Shown here one piece after another: positions 20,255 to 33,399 of a DNA stretch of 64,000 bases (position 1 is the stretch's first letter; each line of letters starts with the position of its first letter). Source of the stretch: Stenopsyche tienmushanensis (lineage: Eukaryota > Arthropoda > Insecta > Trichoptera > Stenopsychidae); the NCBI GenBank assembly GCA_008973525.1, contig WACJ01000116.1:186001-250000 (forward strand), read 5' to 3'. The notes under the pieces are model-generated. The model was not told where the DNA came from and searched no databases. It saw nothing but the letters and a program-made list of their open reading frames with translations. A program made the position numbers and the translations under genes.

Positions 20255-22940
20255 AATTCTAAGTTCAAAAAAAATGGAAACAAATAGTCTTTTTCATTAG
20301 AATTATGATTCAAACCCTTGTGCAATACAACCAAAAAGTAAGAAAGGAAGACGATAAATTGGCTTACTCATTAAAATAAGCGATTAATATACTATTCAAT
20401 TATTTTTAAAGCACATATAAAACTTTCGATGAAGCATGCAGATTTTTGAATTAACGAAGTTTTACTGTTCAAAAATGTTTAATGTATTTTTAAACCTCTT
20501 TTTTCGTAAAGGCAATATTAATCTTTAGCCACTAATGAAATGGTACTAGTGTGAACTATATAAAATTTCATTGTATTAACGTACATTCCTAATATACTTA
20601 TTATAAAGATCATCCAAATGCGATGCTTAAATGATTTTTTTTGTAATGATAAATACACCGTCGCCTTGCTGGAAATTAACATCAGACACATCGATATAAA
20701 TCGGCATTTGTATGCAAATGTGGTCCAATTATTCCATTTGTTCAAAAATGCACACCAAACAAATGTAGATCTCGTGTTCATTCGTTTGAACAACATAAAC
20801 GCATGACTTATATCATTTGAAAAGACGTCACGCGTAAACATTATCGGGTGCTGACGTTGTCTAGACGTTGCATTTGGATGATGATCCTTTATTATTTCTA
20901 TTATCATTGGAATTCCTTCAACAAATAATTATTTATAACAATTTTTAATATGTAAATACATTTTTGTGCTATTCATATTGCTCTCGTCTATGTGTCGTTG
21001 TCAAGATTTGCTTTTATTCAGCGCTCCGTTTATTTTCCATGTTTAACATAAATATTGCCAATAAGAAGATTATCATTTTGTATAAATTTAAGTCGTCCAC
21101 TAAACGAAGTACGCTAAGCAATATTCGTTATATCGAAATTATTATTTTGAGATTGATTTCAATACTTCTTAATCACTCCGTTCTGATTGTACTCAAATTT
21201 TATTACGATATCAATTTAATGTATATTTAGGCATAAGAGAATTTGCAACATTTAGTCTATTTTTTTATTTTCGTGCCAACAAATGATGTCAGTGTTTAAT
21301 AAAAGCGCTGCAATTTTTTTATATCCTGAGGGTTATGTAGTCAACACCAGCAACGATTTTAGGCCTAAGTGTAATTTAATTAGTGAATATAATCCTCCTA
21401 ACATATTAACCTCTATTATTAATAAATATTTTGATATAAGTAATCACTTCTATTGCATTTTGATCTTATATTATTATATCCCATATGAGGTGAAAATTCC
21501 TAAATACTTTTTTATTCTGGTGCAATACAAGTTAATTTTTCACAATGTGAAATACTATCGAGCCTTTATTATGTTTATATAAATTATTTGTATGATTTGT
21601 AATATATATATTATTATTGTAAATGATCATTGAAATGCTATTTATTATTTATGAAAATAAAATGAATTGATATTTATTTTCATCCTTATTATTTAATTTT
21701 ATCGGTTTGTATTCTAAGGATGATCACAGCTTACATTAAATCCTTCTAGTGACATTACTTTGAAGAAATTAAAACATTTTCGTATGTGCGATAGTCGCAT
21801 TGAGACGCATTGAAAAGCAGATTACCAAACGACTCATCTGTGAGGTTCCCAGCTCCAAAGAGTTAAAAAGAAAATGCAATTTTTTTGAATATTTTTGCAA
21901 TGCTTTACTCGACATATCCAGTTATAATTTTCCATGTTATATTAAAATTTATTACAGCTAAACACATTTACAAATACTGCGCTTTAAAAAAAATAATAAA
22001 TAGATACATAACAGGCAAACTATGTATGAGTATATCTCTTTACTTCTACTATACAGGATATAAAAAATTAATAACACAAACAGTATACGAGATAAATTGA
22101 GATAGACAGACAGCGGCCGTCTGGTATTTGGTCTTATTAATGAAAGAGACGCATGCCCTGCGCTGATGTGCTGTCTGTTTCGAGTACATAGGGATGTCTT
22201 CCATTGATCCTTGATCCATCGAGAAACACTACGCGCAGAGCTTCCAGGCTTCTTCCATAGGAGGCAAGGTTCTCAACAGAAGACCAGCTTCAGACCATGT
22301 GCACCCAAAGGGATTTTACAATAAGAGCACAATTTGGACAGTTTTAAGTGCCGTTGCAAACCAGAGAGTGTAATAACAAAACGAATTCCGAATCCTCGAA
22401 GGGTGGTAAGCAACATGATTTGTACTATCCTTTCGCATACGCATTCCACAACTCAATTAATACGCAGTGAACCCTGGTATATTGTAGATGTTTTGAGGAA
22501 TTAAAAATAAGCAAGCGTCATTCTAAATAGGTTTATTTTAAAAAAACATAAAATGTATCACATGGCATTCAAAAGATTTTACACTAATTTATATTTCAAT
22601 ACAAACTCACAAATAGATAAAAATCAGACTCAATGATTTTGGTTAATTCATTTTTAAATAATATGAAGGAGATTGTAAAATTGTTGATTATTATCTCAAA
22701 TGTTTTTATAAAAAAATTCATATTAAAAAAGTCGATTAAACCTAGATATTCACACGATTTTATAAAAAAATACTAAAAAAAAAAAGATTCTCAGCCAAAC
22801 GTCATTTAATGAATCAAATGTTTTCCTCGACATACCTTTTTTAAAAAATGCTTTATAATTTTTTTTCATCTGAACAACCGACTATTTTCATCGCTGGAAA
22901 ATATTTGATTGTATTTCGAAACTTTGTTTTGAAAATCTCC
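20255..22940. other. Intergenic stretch; one low-AT patch at 22100-22450, no gene assigned
   Basis: Most of this is AT-rich with no assignable gene. A block at 20805-20880 (TTTGAAAAGACGTCACG, and GCGTTGC-like TTGCATTTGGAT) resembles 42248-42330, so it is a dispersed repeat. The patch 22100-22450 has markedly lower AT and looks like inserted or formerly coding DNA, but neither strand gives an uninterrupted frame I can name. Confidence 0.4.
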
Positions 22941-22945
22941 AAACG

Positions 22946-22951
22946 TTTATT
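22946..22951 (-). terminator. Polyadenylation signal AATAAA of the phospholipase B-like gene
   Basis: TTTATT on the plus strand reads AATAAA on the minus strand, about 105 bases after the stop codon at 23055-23057. Confidence 0.5.
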
Positions 22952-23054
22952 ATATATTACCGTTTGTTCAACGCTTCCTTTACATGAATTTACAAAATAA
23001 TATTACATATTAAATGAGTGCATTAAAATATCATTTCAACATCGGTATTGATTT

Positions 23055-26000
23055 TCACCAAACCCAAGTGAGTGGGACCGGATCAAATCTCCATTTATTC
23101 GGATGGCCCGAATGGCTGATCTTCGAAAAGTCGCTTTCGGACCATTCAAACGGCGGGACTCCGTCGTGGGCATATATTTGAATCGTGCTGTTAACGACGC
23201 TGTAGAGAGCTTCTTCAAAACGTTCGCTTTCTGTTGACTCTTTTTCTTTGGAATTTTCCGGCTCCTTTTCGTTGCTTTCCGATTGTTCGTCCGATATGAA
23301 TCTCAAGCTGTTCTGTCTGAATTTTTGAAGAAGCTCCGAGAGACTGAATTGCGCTTTTTCTCTTATGTCGGAATTCAGGAGATACTCAATCGGCTTATCC
23401 AAAGTTTGCGAATAGACTGGACCTGATATCGCTATGAGGTCACTCGGTCCATCGGTCGTTGCTAAAATGAAATTAAGCAAATGTTTTATAATAAGTTTAT
23501 ACTGATCTAGATTTGTTTAACACCGTAATGTACTAACTGTTGAACACTTTCGTATCTATGACTCCTAAAGGCAGAAGACCGTATATTTCTTCACCGAGCC
23601 ATCCGTGTAAGTCACCCCTTGCTCCTAGTCCATGCCATGCTCCTTCGTCTGCCTGCTTATCATCGATTTCTTCCACGCTATTCTGCTCCATATTTAAATC
23701 CTCTTTTGAGAGACTTTCAGAGCTTGATCTATCGCTAGATTCACCCGAATTAGCCAAAGATAACTGCTTTATTATCTCATTTACTTGCGATGTAATATCA
23801 TCTTGTTCTTTTTTTGTCAATATAGATGCTACTGTTTCACCGTCCAACATATGACTCTTCACTGTTTTTAAGGATTTTATTATATCATCAACATTCGAGT
23901 TTGAAACAATATCATCTGGTTCGATTTCCGCATTTTCCTCGTTATCTTTTATGAGAGCTAGGATATCACTATTGATACTTTTGTTAACGTGATGATTACT
24001 TCTCATCAATTCCATCACTGAATCTACATCAGTTGCTGTTTCAAAGTCATTTTTGAATAGTATTGCTCGGGGCGAGGAGATTAACGAATAAATCTCCCCA
24101 TTTTTTCCTTCCATTTTCTTTTTTATTCCTGATAGTTCTCGTATATCCTAAAAAAATGATTATAATTATGTTCTTTTCTTTCAAAATTACAACGCTTGAG
24201 TAATAAAAATTAGCATACCTGATAATGAGGGATTCCATAGTCAGCCCAATAACCTTTGGCGCGAAGAACTATCGATTGATCTGCAGCATGTGTTAAACCG
24301 GGAATTTGTTCGGCAGTCCACAATAAATTTGGAGCGCCTTTAGACCATACCCTGCGTCGTATAGATCGCCATAAACTGAAGTTTAAGCTCCTAAAATGCA
24401 CATTTTTTTAATATATAACAATTTCAACATAACAATTATAGCATGCGTTTAATATTTTATGTTTGATCATACTCACTTGAGTTCCCCTTCAATAGTAGAA
24501 TATACAAATCTATAAAGAGAATTTTCTGGTGACGGAAACGAAGATACTGGAGCAGGAGCTGTAGATGCATTAAGATAAGCGAGTTTTGCCAAGTTGAGAA
24601 TACTCCACTGGGAATGCGCTGTGCCTGAATTGACGCGGGCTATGAAGCGAACCCAATCCATGCCACTATTTGATAAACGATTAGCAGCCATAACGCGTGG
24701 TCCAATTAAAGCCTATACAAAATATCTTACATTTTAGGATCGAATCAATTACATTATGCATTAAAATATAGATTTGTCATACTTACATGATCTACAAGAT
24801 TTACTTTAGCCCAAAGCTCGGGGTTAAAGTTATTAATTGCCGTCCCCGTAACTGTAATTCGATGATCATTATCACCAGAGACACAATACATATCATCCTG
24901 TGATGAAATAGCCGCAGGGAATCCAGTAAATACAATCGATTTGCCAGGAACAGTAGCCGATGACGGTAGTACATTTTTATGATAATGTAATTTATAGCGT
25001 TTCATTATTCTGAGCATTGTGTTGTAGCTGTTAAATAGAATTATATTATAAAAACATTCATTAATATATATTTTATAAATGATCCGAGATTACATACTTT
25101 CCGACTGTATTATGAGCAACGATCAATCTTTCTTTAGTTGGACCTTTATCGGCCGGTTGATCCGGGACCAATCGAATAAATGCAGACGCCAAACCGGGTA
25201 AATCGTGAACAGGATGAGCACCATTCGTAATATTAAACACTCGCTCTATTGTAGCAACATCCGTGAAAGAATTCATCCAAATAAAATCTTCTATTCCAAT
25301 CTCAATATCGTTGTGGGTTCGTTTTATTGTATAATCATATCCAGTGGAAAGCCCATCCAATTGATGATAGAATAGATTAATCTAATAAAAAATAACGATT
25401 GAATTCATGCAAACAAGATAAAATACATTTTATAATTGCACACTTATTACCTGATGCCAAAACGTGTCCTCATTTGAAATGCTACGTGTTCGTACGGCAT
25501 CCATATTGTCTTTTAGAAGATCTCTTATTTTTTTGCAGTCGTCTGGATATTTATCACAGCGCTTTTCTACAACAAACGGATTACATAAAGACGAGCTTCG
25601 GTCAGCGTGCGTTAATATAACGAGCAACTAAATAATACGTACCTATTGTGTTTTGCCATTGCCAATGAATCATTTGCCATGTCAATGCACCTTCCAGGAC
25701 TCCGGCGGCGTACGCTTGAACCCAATCAGGATAACTCCCATCGGATTCGATTTCCAGCTTGGACCATCTATAATGCATCAAATTATCATTAAGAATTTAC
25801 AATGTAAGTGCGGACTAAATTGAGATATTGGATGTTTCAACGAATAGATTTAAACTATAAACATAAATAACATGTTTACAAATATAATAAAAGGGCATCA
25901 TACCAATTTTTTACAACGTTATTCCCAGATATGCATGTGTAAAATCAATTAAATTTAATTTATAAATGCATATTGTATTAATTATTATATGTATGTATAA

Positions 26001-26354
26001 TTATCCGTTTAAACTTACCCAGTTTCTTTAATATCAGATCTATAATAAGCTCTGGCTGCACCGAGTGGTACTTCTTTTAACTCGTTGCTGTGCCCCCAGA
26101 ACTCGATGCGGAAGCCTGCTTTCGTTGACCAATAAACCGTTGCAGAATAATTTCCATCATCTTCAATCCTACAATTAGATTTTATATTAAATTTGCATTT
26201 ATTTCAAATATGATTCATAATGTTAAGCCATGATTTATACTAACACACTGAGATCTCCAAAGAATATAGCAACGACGGCAAGTATTCCCATTCCAGCCAG
26301 GATGTAAGTACTTATTTTGGTTTGAAGCCAAGATGCTCCCACGACTTTCAACAT
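23055..26354 (-). CDS. lama: Phospholipase B-like protein, lamina-ancestor type (10 exons, 816 aa)
   Basis: Coding exons (minus, in order): 26245-26354, 26019-26168, 25643-25767, 25451-25566, 25098-25381, 24787-25027, 24477-24712, 24219-24390, 23538-24147, 23055-23461. All junctions are GT-AG with matching phase and total exactly 817 codons with stop. The N-terminus has a hydrophobic signal-anchor (YILAGMGILAVVAIFF). PLBD-family landmarks follow in order: WVQAYAAGVLEGALTWQ, IRLVPDQ, LIVAHNT, YNTMLRIMKRYKLHY, FTGFPAAISSQDDMYC, IGPRVMAANRL, ARVNSGTAHSQWSILNL, WTAEQIPG, LRAKGYWADYGIPHYQ, RGDLHGW, VIDTKV, and a C-terminal GVPPFEW. The family are Ntn-fold, usually lysosomal or secreted amidase/lipase-like proteins. 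Odd points: the cysteine expected before SALI is alanine (codon 25187-25189), and exons 9 and 10 carry acidic Ser/Glu-rich inserts, making the protein about 200 residues longer than vertebrate PLBD1. Confidence 0.93.
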
Positions 26355-26378
26355 TTTTATATTTTATTTTTATACGTA

Positions 26379-26395
26379 ATATATATATATATATA
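26379..26395. repeat. AT dinucleotide microsatellite upstream of the phospholipase B-like gene
   Basis: An uninterrupted run of alternating A and T about 25 bases above the start codon, in the 5' UTR or proximal promoter. Confidence 0.8.
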
Positions 26396-26399
26396 ATTA

Positions 26400-29300
26400 G
26401 GGTATAAATGAGATTGAATTAAACACTAATTCTTTTGAATGCCACAAGATATACAAAACGAGTATCCTCTTTACATATATTTTAAGAAATTGAATTTCAG
26501 AGCGATCAACTCAATAAAAATGAGATTATTACAAAATGAAGAAAACGTATAGAAATTTAATAGCCTTAAAATGATAGTACGAGCATCCGTTATTTTCAGA
26601 TTTACGGACGACCATCGAAAAGGCAAAAATATTTGACGAATATGAGAAAATTGAATTTATTGTGATGAAAGACAAGTTAAAATACTGTCTGAAAAGGCTT
26701 TATAAAATCCAAGAATTAATTTTGTATTTAATATTTATTTTGCAAATGGCACCACAGACCGCAGGTCATTGGACGGTGCCAACGGCTTTTTAGAATTACG
26801 GAGGCTTTCTCATTCGGATGCCGGAAACAATTAATACCAGCAGAAAATATTGATTTTAAATTGTACGACTTTAAGCGTATCTCTTCTTTGTGATCCTGAA
26901 ACAAAAAGAATAGCTGCGTGAGGACTTGTTAAAAAATTACAATATGAAACGTCGATGATATTTTTGGCCAACACAATTGAGCCGTTATCATTCAGTCAAA
27001 CGTACATAACACTTTTACAATGTATAAATTATTTGGTAATTAAAAAATCCGGTTAATGAAATTAGTGTTCGTTTATGAATAGTATGCCTATTGTTTAATT
27101 CCACCTGATTTCTTAATTATCTAAGTACATTGAACCAAACACAAATTATAATGACATTATGATAATGTGATAAGTGGAGAAATATAACAGTGGCCACTGA
27201 CAAAATAACGTAACGTTATTTAAACAAGCTATTTTTCAAACACAAATTATGATATTAACTAAATGGGACCATCGTTAAATGTTTTCAAATAAATTGCAGA
27301 GCAATGCATTAACATTACGTGGACTCATTAAGCAAATTATTACAGTGTTAATCTTCTTTAAATTGTTTTGAATAGTAATATTTAATGGTAGTAAATTCTG
27401 ATCATTTTTGAATAGCGGTTTACATAAACGCAGCATATTTATTGGAGAAAAATTCTTAAATTATACAGCATCACAAATCTTATCATATTTAAGATGCTGG
27501 ATTTAATGATCATGTCCATATATATAAGTTTTGTATAGATTTACAACAGATATTATTTTCATCATAAAAATTAATACACATTCAATGAAAATCATCCGCA
27601 AGAATCATAATAATTTACATTATTTCTGAAGTAATAAAACAATTTACAATAGCAAATAAATGCACAATAATTTGTATATTTAAAGGTAAATATATATTAT
27701 TTTCTGTGTTCGTTACAACATTTTGATCCACAGAACTGCGTTTTGTGATTTACTGCATTTCCTAAATGTAAAATTTGAATGTTATCAACAGATTTGATTG
27801 TCAACAGAGTTATAAATATAATTATTTGATGAATGTGAATAACTTGGGTTAAAAAAATTAAATGCTCACAGTTCCAAAATGATCTTTTAGCGCAGTCTAT
27901 TTATTATACCGGATTAGACACTCAAGCTGCACCGGCTGTTTATAGCGTGTGACAACAAAATCATTCTAATGATCGTATTTTATAAATTTTGGCGAGGTAT
28001 CAATTGAACGAATTGTATTTTTGTTTGTAACGTAAAATATCAATGGGACTATTTCAACCGGAGCTTATCACATATGAGGTGACCTTACGTTTTAGCAGAG
28101 ATTCACTATATTTAGTATACAAACACTGAGTATATGCAAATGAACAAATTACTCAGGCACATGAACATTGTTTGTGCAGAGATTATGAACCGACCTTCTG
28201 TTTTTACAGCGACACGGTGAAATTTAAGAAAAAATGACTACTGGTTTACTCGATTGAGCGTTTATTTCTTATACAATAACGTGGTGTATTTATTTAAACA
28301 GTTATATTATCATATCGTGTTTATCAAGGCTTACTTTATAATTTCCAAATCAGCTGATGCAGTATCTTAAAACAGAAGTATAAATATCTGCAAGGAACTT
28401 GCACTAATTACTATGATTTGCACTGAAGTCGATAACGTTCGATGAGTGCTCGAGCATACGTTTAAAGTTACAGTGTTCTATAGACGTTGGGTCTTCATCA
28501 GGACACTTGTCTTATCGCTATGTAACATTGATACTTATAAAATTTTCTAGTCCTCGGAAACATAAAAAGCGACATACTTCTACGGGAAAAACGTAAACGA
28601 TCACCGAAGCAAATCATATGCACTCTGTATTAACCGCTATATTGAATAACAATCACTTATGAAATATTGTTTATTTATTTGATTATATTTTATATTCGAC
28701 TATACAAATGATTATGGCACTTATTTGATTTGTATTTGTGGAATTCGATGTGCACTTTTGCAAAATCCAATGCTTGTTAGTATCACATTTTCCTGACTTT
28801 GCTTCCGACCATGCAAGCATTTAACTTCCGGTAGATTTTAACATTCACTACATTATTTCCCAATCGATGTGAAGAAATTATTGTATTTTTTAGCAAAATA
28901 TTATTATTATATATATTGAGATATGAAAACTTTCCGTTAACGTGTTCGCCTAGGCTCGGCTCTATAATGAATGGTTTTTCACCATTTTGCGTCGTTTTCT
29001 CAAAAGATAAAAATAAACATCTTATCTGTTTGCTCTGGAAAAGCCTTCTGTGTGATTTTGAAGCCAGGAACTGAATTATCGTCTCTCTTTATACGCATAT
29101 ATTTTATGAGCGTTCAAAAAATACACACTTGCTTAAAGATTTTTTGGTGCATTGGGGCCATTGTTACATTATTTAATCTAATTATTTAGCTTCTTAGGAC
29201 TTGAGGAATATTTATAAATGCAATAAAAATCTGCTCATTTATTCTTGCTATTTAAATTAATAAAATTATTCATAATGGTGACCACAATTGTTTTTTCAAT

Positions 29301-30950
29301 TTTTAATAAATGCCAAATATTATCAATTTTGATAAAAAATGTGGTTTCTTCTTTGTTATTATAATGTAAAGGATTTCCTCTTTATGGTTTTATAATCATT
29401 TTTATACGTTTTTAGTTATTTTAGCCTAATGGACGGATTCCACGAGCGTGGTTTCTTATGCATGGTTTACTAGCATGCCCATTATTGCAGTGAAGTGATC
29501 ACACTTTTAAGCTAACAAATCCGCACATAATTCATTTACAACTTATATTATATATATTATGATCCATAATCATAAGATGCTACTCATAGCTCTGCGTTCT
29601 TGATGATCCATTATTTATAGCATCGAGGCTAAAACATCGAAATCAAGATCAATCCAAAAGGTCATTTACTCTATTAAGATCAATATTTATCTTCCTATTT
29701 AATATATAATATTAAATCGCAGAATTGTAGCCTGTTGTTAGTACAAAAGCGGGGTCGTACAAGAGAGGACAGTAAGACAATAATCGCTCATGATGGATGG
29801 ATTACATTAAATTCAATGAAAATCATTGCATCATTGATTATTTGAATGATCTATAAATCATTTAATACTTCAGGTCAGGTCGGTTGCTATTATATTCCTC
29901 AACATCCGAAGTGGATAACCTTGTTGGATGAATGTTGATCGTTTCCGGACAAACCATTATACAATACAAGCAGTGCTTTTTACTGCAAATATTAATAGCC
30001 CAATGAAAATATGCGAATCTGAGACATATATTATTTTAAGGATCAATTCCGAGTTATTTCTAAGCGTATTTTTAAGCAATCATTAACTATAAATCTTTGG
30101 CTTTAAAGATAAGAAGATCTTATCTTTGTGTCAGTGCTTGAAATGGAAAATTTTCCGAATTTGTGTGTTTCCGAGTTTCCAAAGTGTGCCTATTTTATTA
30201 TATATTACACAGCATACAGTGCAATATTTTAGCTAACAATTTCCATTAACGAATGGAATAAAAGCGATGCATAAAATCAAATTTTTCCTAGGAGCTAAAA
30301 AGTTTCACTTCTACCACACGAGTCTCTCACGTCCATTATTCTAATTTCTTGCCATCAATCGACTTTCGTATACACACTCAATAGTTTTATAAGACTTTCT
30401 AATTTTTTATCACATAAGTTGGTTTTACAATCCGTCTAAATTGGGATAATTTACATTTACTGTCTGGAATCATATAATATGAAGGCATTTGCTGTTACAA
30501 ATGGATCTTTTGATATTGAAAATTAATGTTCACTGATGGCAGAGTATAAGTTTTGATACCTTACTTTTACTGTTTTTTTTTTTAATATTTAATAAAATTC
30601 TTAGCGACATTTATTGGATTAAGAAAATGTATCAGTTTTCAGTTTTATTTCGAGCCATTCTACTTCACTTATTTTTCACCTCATCAATGCACCTCTCTTA
30701 TTATTTTTACATATTAAATTACAATGGATCTCATCTAATCATATGGACTGGATATCAGATAAAAAAATGAAAAATAAATGATCTTCCCATCCCATCAGAT
30801 CTAGTATCGTTTACAAATGTATCAATCGGTTGAGTGAATATATTCTGGGTCAAAATATCTAGAATGTCATATTTAGTCTGTACAGTTAAATAACTTAACT
30901 CATCTTCAGTTATAGTCAAAAATTCAGATGGCTTTAAAATGTTTTTAACC
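26400..30950. other. Large AT-rich intergenic stretch, no gene seen
   Basis: No frame with coding character and no exon chain was found on either strand. The phospholipase B-like promoter must lie at its left end or further up if there are 5' UTR exons, but I see no decisive core promoter. Confidence 0.45.
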
Positions 30951-30960
30951 CATCGCGTAA

Positions 30961-32117
30961 TTCAACCGCGCGACACCAACAGAAAGAAGCTCGCCAGAGT
31001 CCAGCGACAGGGAGCGCTCCGATTCACCGCAGCGTACAGGACAGTGTCCGAAGACGCGGTGCATTGATCGCTGGAATACCCTTGCTGGATCTCCAGGCAA
31101 AGAAGAGGGCCTTGGACTACGAAGATCCTAAAAATCGCAACGAACATGACCGGAAACTGAGGGAAGCCTGGCAACGGAGATGGGATCAGTCCAGCAAGGG
31201 ACTTAGCAAGGTGCTCACTGGGCATGGATGCTTTGGTGCGTACCTGAAGCGGATTGGCAAAGAACCATCTGCAACGTGCCAACACTACCAAGCGGAGGTT
31301 GACGACGCAGAACACACACATCATCATCGGCTGTGAGGCTTGGACACCCCAAAGAAAACTGCTGAAACAAGAACTCGGGGTAGCTGAGCTCAATGTTGAC
31401 AAAATGGTCCACGGCATGATGGAAAGCAAGAATAACTGGGACCATTGGCGCGACTGCGTAGAAGAGATTCTGAGCGCTAAAGAGGGCAGTGAAAGAGAGC
31501 AACAGCCTCTCCAACACTAGAATAGGACCAACTAAAAGGCCAGACTACCTCCTGTCCTCATGAAGCAATGTGGAAAATAATACCAGGGGGCCAGAGAAGG
31601 GCAAGGGAGGTGGTTTAGTTGATACAATCCTACACTACCCGCGAAGGGTGTCTTGGCTTGTAAGAGTCCATCCGTGGAATACCGTGGATGCAAAAATTCC
31701 CCTCCCACAGGAAAAAAAAGTACTTAGCCACCGAGACGAGTCGCCGTTCGAACAGTCGTTCTCCCCTGTATGCCTAGGCTGTTGAAGATAGTGGTGAGCC
31801 TTTGACACAGTCTCCACCAACTACTGTAATCAGCTGTTCCACACACCCCTTTATGTGTACGTTGCACAGGGTGACCTGCGCACCCAGCTCATTTTAGCTG
31901 GGTTACCCCAGCTGCGTTTGATGAGCAAACCGATGAGGTTACTTTCGCGCATCTCTACTCCACATCACTGCCCCAGGGATTCAACCGCTGTCCATGGACA
32001 TAGGGTTGCCCTGGGGTTTTATGGGTGGGCATCGTTTCACTTTTAACGCGTCATAGTGAAATCGTAATAGGAAACCGCGCATATCGAGGAATGAATGAAT
32101 GTCAGAATTTGTCTTGA
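30961..32117 (+). pseudogene. R1/Jockey-type LINE, 5'-truncated 3' end
   Basis: This block is much richer in GC than its surroundings. The region 31064-31520 translates, with one frame change near 31330, to the C-terminal part of a non-LTR retrotransposon ORF2. It shows VIAGIPLLDLQAKKRA-like, WQRRWDQSSKG, LTGHGCFGAYLKRIGKE, then a CxxY...DDAEHTHHH zinc-knuckle remnant, then KMVHGMMESKNNWDHW. The 'LTGHG.F..YL' and 'DAEH..F.C' blocks are diagnostic of the post-RT region in R1/LOA/Jockey-like elements. A roughly 500-base 3' UTR ends in a short GAAT repeat (32086-32101) and an A-rich tract at 32120. There is no RT domain in this copy. Confidence 0.8.
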
Positions 32118-33180
32118 GTTAAAAAAAAAACAACCAAATAAGTCCAATTCAAAATTAAATTGCACCAAGGGCAATTGTTGATTCCGCTGACATTTATTTT
32201 AATACAATGCTATTGAAAATGTATATGAAAATACTTGTCAGATTTAATTCCTAATGTGTTTAAAAATAAAGTATAAATACATGACAGAAATATTTTTTTA
32301 AATATTATAGCACCATTTGAAATTGTATATTAAAAAAAAACAGCTCGAGTCCATTTCAAGCCCTGCTTTATTCCCATGAACTCGTGGCAATGATTATTTT
32401 ATTCCTGGAAGACATTATTGGATTCTGTTGGACTCAGATAATTTTAATTAAATTCAAGGAATGATAAAATTAGCTATCAACGAATCCTTATTAGAATGTC
32501 AATGAGTGCATCGTATTTCTAATGCAATTTTTGCAATAGGATTCAATTTTGATAGTTTAATGATTTTTTTATAGGATTGAGATGAAATAAATGTATTCTT
32601 GTGTTGAAATTGTTGATCAAGTCTCTGATGAATGCATGAGGAGGTCTTCAGTAGAGGTCATCATGTTTAAACATCTCTCCAGCATGTCTTAATAACTTGA
32701 TAAAATAATTTGATTTTTTAAAATTTAAAATATAATTCGAAAAGATTTCCTATTGTGTTTGCATGCATGATGCAATCATTCAATTGAATTGAATTGTCTG
32801 ATATTTTTCCACGTAAAATCAATAGAAAAACAGGAAAATGAACCATCATACAATCAAAGGTCATCAGTTGTCTTTACATGAGAGCTTTGGATTAAAAAAA
32901 AATAAAAATCAATGTTTTATGCAACCATTACAACATGTAAGGATATTCATAAGGATTGAACTATCCCTGTAGCCAATGCCCTGGTCAATGACCATGCAGA
33001 AGACAGACACGTTTAGTCAATGACCAGAAGAGAATTCCAGGGCGTACGCTTTGCAGAATCATTCCAACCGATAGAACACTGTCGTATTCGAAATACCCAT
33101 GACCTAAGTTCATTTTTTATTATGGTACTCTAGAAGCAATGTATACATAATGTAATAAATGTATGTCTGTATATATACTT
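32118..33180. other. AT-rich stretch, no gene seen
   Basis: Nothing beyond short A/T tracts. It lies immediately downstream of the donor of the orphan exon and would be its intron. Confidence 0.4.
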
Positions 33181-33182
33181 AC

Positions 33183-33292
33183 AACTCCGGTGGTTCTCCC
33201 ACTATATCAAATTTAGGACGTCTCAACCCATCAGGAAATAGCGAACCGTCTCTGGTTGCAGCTAGGCTAACCCAGCTCGAATTGGAAAAAAT
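33183..33292 (-). CDS. Single internal exon of an unidentified gene
   Basis: On the minus strand a 110-base exon is bounded by a good acceptor (TTTTTAG before 33292) and a strong donor (GTAAGTATA after 33183). Only one of the three frames is open, entering in phase 0 and leaving in phase 2; it contains SNSSWVSLAATRDGSLFPDG and then RPKFDIVGEPPEL. Composition and splice quality are those of a true exon, unlike the surrounding DNA. It is about 6.8 kb upstream of the first coding exon of the phospholipase B-like gene on the same strand. That exon starts with its own ATG and signal-anchor, so a shared gene is unlikely. I do not recognise the family and found no neighbouring exons. Confidence 0.7.
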
Positions 33293-33399
33293 CTAAAAAC
33301 AAGAAGAAAAAAACAGTTATTTAAAAGTCATCAAAATCAAAAAGAATCCAAGCAAAATAGTTGCATTCATATTTATTAAGAATTAGTGATTATCCGGCA

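Noticed and set aside
23540..23854. Plus-strand frame of 104 codons
   Set aside because: Antisense shadow of exon 9 of the phospholipase B-like gene.
22946..26354. Possibility that the orphan exon at 33183-33292 is the first exon of the phospholipase B-like gene
   Set aside because: The exon at 26245-26354 has its own ATG and signal-anchor and no acceptor is evident just upstream that would keep a reading frame from the orphan exon.
28971..29189. 72-codon frame with hydrophobic end
   Set aside because: Isolated, without start context, splice extension or known domain.
30962..31517. Minus-strand frames of 155 and 100 codons
   Set aside because: They are antisense shadows of the R1-like LINE coding region.
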